Positions 31,226-34,096 of a DNA stretch of 34,096 nucleotides are shown here, piece after piece. A program made the translations under genes and the position numbers. Positions within the stretch are counted from its first letter, which is position 1. Each line of letters begins with the position of its first letter. The stretch covers positions 1-34,096 of the forward strand of contig JAOAGV010000044.1 of the NCBI GenBank assembly GCA_026415575.1. The letters run 5' to 3'. The notes beneath the pieces are model-generated. The model was given only the letters and a program-made list of their open reading frames with translations, was not told where the DNA came from and ran no database searches. The DNA is from Candidatus Sumerlaeia bacterium. Lineage in GTDB: Bacteria; Sumerlaeota; Sumerlaeia; JADFCW01.

Positions 31226-31303
31226 TGGTAGCGCTAAGGGGATTTGAACCCCTGTTTTCGCCGTGAGAGGGCGACGTCCTGAACCGGGCTAGACGATAGC
31301 GCC
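31226..31303 (-). tRNA. tRNA-Glu (anticodon CTC)
   Basis: A 78-base cloverleaf on the minus strand. The acceptor arms GGCGCTA and TAGCGCT pair with a G1-T72 wobble at the end. D stem GTCT/GGAC, anticodon stem TCGCC/GGCGA enclosing CTCTCAC with anticodon CTC, and T arm AGGGG-TTCAAAT-CCCCT. Discriminator A; CCA is encoded. Confidence 0.95.
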
Positions 31304-31397
31304 ACACGCCGGAGGTGCTGGTTGGGGCACGACCCGCGGCTCTTTCAAAAAAAAGCGCGTCGGGAAAACTGCTGTCTTGCGCAACCAACGCAAGGGA

Positions 31398-31427
31398 GAC
31401 ATACGAGAATCCACTCTTACCCGTCAA
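31398..31427 (-). promoter_or_regulatory. Candidate promoter upstream of tRNA-Glu
   Basis: On the minus strand TTGACG is followed after 18 bases by TATGTC, starting about 90 bases before the tRNA. It lies just after the stop of the RND pump gene. Weak match; the tRNA may have another promoter closer in. Confidence 0.3.
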
Positions 31428-31462
31428 CTCTTTTCGACATCCCATCAAATCCCAATAGTCTT

Positions 31463-34096
31463 CTATGACCCGCTCGGTTCGGGATGAACCAAACGGTCGG
31501 CCTCGCTTGCAGCCTCCAGCCGGTCGCCCTTGCGATGCCAGACGCGATACAGCGCCGGCAGAACCAACAGCGTCAGGCACGTGGACGTGAGAATCCCGCC
31601 GATCACCACTGTGGCCAGAGGCCGCTGCACTTCGGCCCCCGTGCTGGTGGCCATGGCCATTGGCACGAAGCCCAGCGAGGCCACCAAGGCGGTCATCAAC
31701 ACGGGCCGCAGCCGCGTCAACGAGCCCTCGATTATGGCCTGCTCCAAGTCCATTCCTTCTTTGCGGAGGTGGTTGATGTAGCTGACCATGACCAGACCGT
31801 TGAGCACCGCAATGCCCGACAGGGCGATGAAACCGACGGCCGCCGAGATGGAGAACGCAATGCCGCGCAGCCACAGCGCCGCCACGCCGCCGGTCAGCGC
31901 CAACGGCACGCCGGTGAAGACAATAGCTGCGTATTTCGCCGAGTTGAACGTGCTGAACAACAGCAGAAAAATCAGGAAAAAGCACAGCGGCACTACAATG
32001 GCCAAGCGCTCGCGCGCCATCATCAGGTTCTCATATTGCCCGCCCCACGCCAGCCAGGTTCCCGGCTCAAGTTTGACCTCGTTCTCAATACGGTGCCGCA
32101 CTTCGTGGACAAACGAGCCCAAATCGCGTCCGCGCACATTCGCCTGAACCGTTACGCGCCGTTTGCCGTTCTCGCGGTTGATCTGATTGTAGCCTTCCGT
32201 AAGCGAAATTTTGGCCACGGCGCCGAGCGGGATCATTCCGCGCAGAAGCGTTGTGCCGCCCGCACTGCCCGCCCGCAGCGGCCTACCTTCAGCCGCTATT
32301 TCGCGGTCCACCGGCAGGGCAATCGGCACTTGCTCGATGGATTTTGGGTCGCTGCGGATGGCATCGGCCATGCGAACAACGATGTCGAACCGGCGGTCGC
32401 CCTCGTAGATCACGCCTGCAGTGCGCCCGCCGACCGCCGTGGCAAGCACATCATGCACATCGCGGACGCTCAGGCCGTGCCGGCTGAGGGCCTCCCGGTC
32501 CACGTCCACACTCAGGACGGGAAAACCTTCGGACTGTGTCATGCGGACATCGGCGGCACCGTTGACGCTCTGGACAATTTGACTGATCGTTTGGGCCAGA
32601 GAGGCCATCGCGGCAAAATCGTCGCCAAAGACTTTGATTGCCACATCCCCGCGAACCCCCGACAGCAATTCGTTCATGCGCAGTTCGATCGGCTGGCTGA
32701 ATTCATAGAGATTGCCGGGCAGTCCGCCGACGGCGTTTCGGATTTTTTCGACCAGTTGCGTTTTGCTGAGTTTCGGGTTCGGCCAGTGCTCACGCGGCTT
32801 CAAAATCACATAGCCGTCGGAGATATTCGGCGGCATCGGATCGAACGCCACTTCGGCCGTTCCCGTCTTCGAATACATCAGCTCGACTTCCGGCAATTGA
32901 GCTACCGCCCGCTCGACTTGGAATTGCATCGCTTGCGACTGCGCCAGAGACGTGCTGGGTATCCGCAGCGATTGCAGGCTGAGATTCCCCTCGTCCAGTT
33001 GGGGAACAAATTCCTGGCCGAGGCGCGAGAAAAACACGGCCGCGGCGATGCACAACACGGCTGCGCCCGGCAGCACTATTGCGCGCCCTGCCAGCGCCCG
33101 CCGCAGCAGCGGCTCATAGAGCCGCCGCGCCGCACCGACCAGCCGGTTCTCGCGCTCGCGCACACGGCCCGTCACGAAAATCGCCACGGCCGCCGGCACG
33201 AACGTCAGCGACAGCACAAATGCCCCCGCCAGCGCAAAAATCACTGTCAGTGCCATCGGGCGAAACATCTTCCCCTCGACGCCGGTCAGCATGAGAATCG
33301 GGATATAGACCAGAATAATAATCGCCTCGCCGAACGCCGTGGCGCTGCGCACTTGACGGCTGGCGGCAAAGACCACCTCGAGCCGCTCGGATAGCGTCAA
33401 CGGGCGGCCCCGCTTCCGCTGCGCATCGGCCAAATGGCGCAAGCAGTTTTCGACAATGATCACCGCGCCGTCCACAATGATGCCGAAATCAATTGCGCCC
33501 AGACTCATCAGATTGCCGCTGATGCCGAAATGTACCATGGCCGTAGCTGCCAGAAGCATCGAAAGTGGAATTGCGCAGGCGGTGATGAACGCTGCGCGCG
33601 CGTTGCTCAACAGAAGAAACAATACAACGATCACCAGTGCCGCGCCCAAGGTCAGGTTGTGCTTCACTGTCTCAATGGTCTTATTGACCAGGTCGGTGCG
33701 CACCAAGACAGGGCGGATGCGGATGTCCGGCGGCAAGCTTTTTTGAATTTCCCGCACTTTTTCAGCCACTGCGGCAGACACCGTCCGGCTGTTGGCCCCC
33801 AACAACATCAGGACGGTGCCCACGACGACCTCGCGGCCGTTCTCACTGGCCGATCCCGTCCGAATCTCGCGGCCGATTCCCACGTCGGCCACATCGCGCA
33901 CATAAACCGGTGTGCCGTCCGACACGGTCAGCACAATTGCGCCGAGGTCATCGGCCGAGCGGACGCGCCCGTCGGCTCGCACGACATAGGCCTCGCCCTT
34001 GTGTTCGAGAAATCCCGCGCCCATTCCCGCGTTGTTCCGCTCAATCGCCTCGATCAGGTCGGGCAGCGACAAGCCATAGGAGATCAACTTCATCGG
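31463..34096 (-). CDS. czcA: CzcA/CusA-type heavy-metal RND efflux pump (5' end outside window)
   Basis: The C-terminal ~876 residues of an inner-membrane RND transporter that exports divalent or monovalent metal ions with a membrane-fusion protein and outer-membrane channel. About 200 N-terminal residues lie beyond the right edge. The proton-relay motif of the heavy-metal branch is complete: GAIDFGIIVDGAVIIVEN, with Asp and Glu at the positions equivalent to CzcA D402, D408 and E415. This DFGxxxDGAxxxxEN pattern is the signature of the Co/Zn/Cd (CzcA-type) rather than the Cu/Ag group, though specificity is not certain. Later RND blocks are also present (SISAAVGFIALSGIAVLNGLVM; TRLRPVLMTALVASLGFVPMA). 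Partners (CzcB, CzcC) would be upstream, outside the window. The C-terminus is complete and is followed downstream by tRNA-Glu. Confidence 0.95.
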   Translation of the reverse strand, partial: PMKLISYGLSLPDLIEAIERNNAGMGAGFLEHKGEAYVVRADGRVRSADDLGAIVLTVSDGTPVYVRDVADVGIGREIRTGSASENGREVVVGTVLMLLGANSRTVSAAVAEKVREIQKSLPPDIRIRPVLVRTDLVNKTIETVKHNLTLGAALVIVVLFLLLSNARAAFITACAIPLSMLLAATAMVHFGISGNLMSLGAIDFGIIVDGAVIIVENCLRHLADAQRKRGRPLTLSERLEVVFAASRQVRSATAFGEAIIILVYIPILMLTGVEGKMFRPMALTVIFALAGAFVLSLTFVPAAVAIFVTGRVRERENRLVGAARRLYEPLLRRALAGRAIVLPGAAVLCIAAAVFFSRLGQEFVPQLDEGNLSLQSLRIPSTSLAQSQAMQFQVERAVAQLPEVELMYSKTGTAEVAFDPMPPNISDGYVILKPREHWPNPKLSKTQLVEKIRNAVGGLPGNLYEFSQPIELRMNELLSGVRGDVAIKVFGDDFAAMASLAQTISQIVQSVNGAADVRMTQSEGFPVLSVDVDREALSRHGLSVRDVHDVLATAVGGRTAGVIYEGDRRFDIVVRMADAIRSDPKSIEQVPIALPVDREIAAEGRPLRAGSAGGTTLLRGMIPLGAVAKISLTEGYNQINRENGKRRVTVQANVRGRDLGSFVHEVRHRIENEVKLEPGTWLAWGGQYENLMMARERLAIVVPLCFFLIFLLLFSTFNSAKYAAIVFTGVPLALTGGVAALWLRGIAFSISAAVGFIALSGIAVLNGLVMVSYINHLRKEGMDLEQAIIEGSLTRLRPVLMTALVASLGFVPMAMATSTGAEVQRPLATVVIGGILTSTCLTLLVLPALYRVWHRKGDRLEAASEADRLVHPEPSGS

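Noticed and set aside
31484-33394. 636-codon plus-strand open frame
   Set aside because: Antisense to the CzcA-type pump, whose transmembrane and DFGxxxDGA motifs are unambiguous.

Overview
The window is GC-rich (roughly 60% or more) bacterial DNA. Its gene content points to the Planctomycetes-Verrucomicrobia-Lentisphaerae (PVC) superphylum or a neighbour such as Kiritimatiellota or Hydrogenedentota. The clues are a sulfatase, DUF1080 and DUF6807 proteins, Tat-exported Gfo/Idh/MocA and FAD oxidoreductases, sugar mutarotases, a Kelch-Na+ symporter fusion, a kinase-nucleotidyltransferase fusion, and many intergenic short palindromic or tandem repeats. This placement is inference; no rRNA or marker gene is present.

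Layout. Positions 1-5829 hold nucleotide-sugar genes and an HD hydrolase: the 3' end of a CDP-paratose-2-epimerase-like gene (+), then on the minus strand a 1114-aa GHMP-kinase/UDPGP-nucleotidyltransferase fusion, a GalU-like uridylyltransferase and a stand-alone Ppx-type HD protein. Positions 6142-7743 encode a secreted protein of unknown role. Positions 7807-10411 (minus) encode a Tat-exported FAD oxidoreductase followed by what reads as a NapH-NapG fusion, a plausible quinol-to-periplasm electron-transfer pair. Positions 10759-13395 (+) are a DUF6807 protein plus a sulfatase.

Positions 13632-21250 (+) form a carbohydrate-uptake locus: NAL/DapA-family aldolase, RhaM-type mutarotase, SSS symporter, a second RhaM-type mutarotase that is a lipoprotein, a UroD-like protein, and an SSS symporter whose N-terminus is a NanM-like Kelch mutarotase. 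Both symporters are thus linked to anomer-interconverting proteins, which suggests mutarotation-coupled Na+/sugar uptake of sialic-acid-like and deoxysugar-like substrates.

Positions 21554-31303 contain a convergent DUF1080 gene with a clear terminator, tRNA-Arg(CCG), an XRE regulator, a polyamine pair (pyruvoyl arginine decarboxylase, then agmatinase), a repeat-filled gene desert, an LpqC-like alpha/beta hydrolase with Ala at the nucleophile position, an MFS transporter, a Tat-exported Gfo/Idh/MocA oxidoreductase and tRNA-Glu(CTC). The right edge (31463-34096, minus) is most of a CzcA-type heavy-metal RND pump that runs off the window.

Most long ORFs antisense to these genes are high-GC shadows. 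Intergenic regions carry at least five repeat types: AT-rich tracts, short tandem repeats, a REP-like inverted pair, a ~108-bp duplicated element, and short-loop palindromes.
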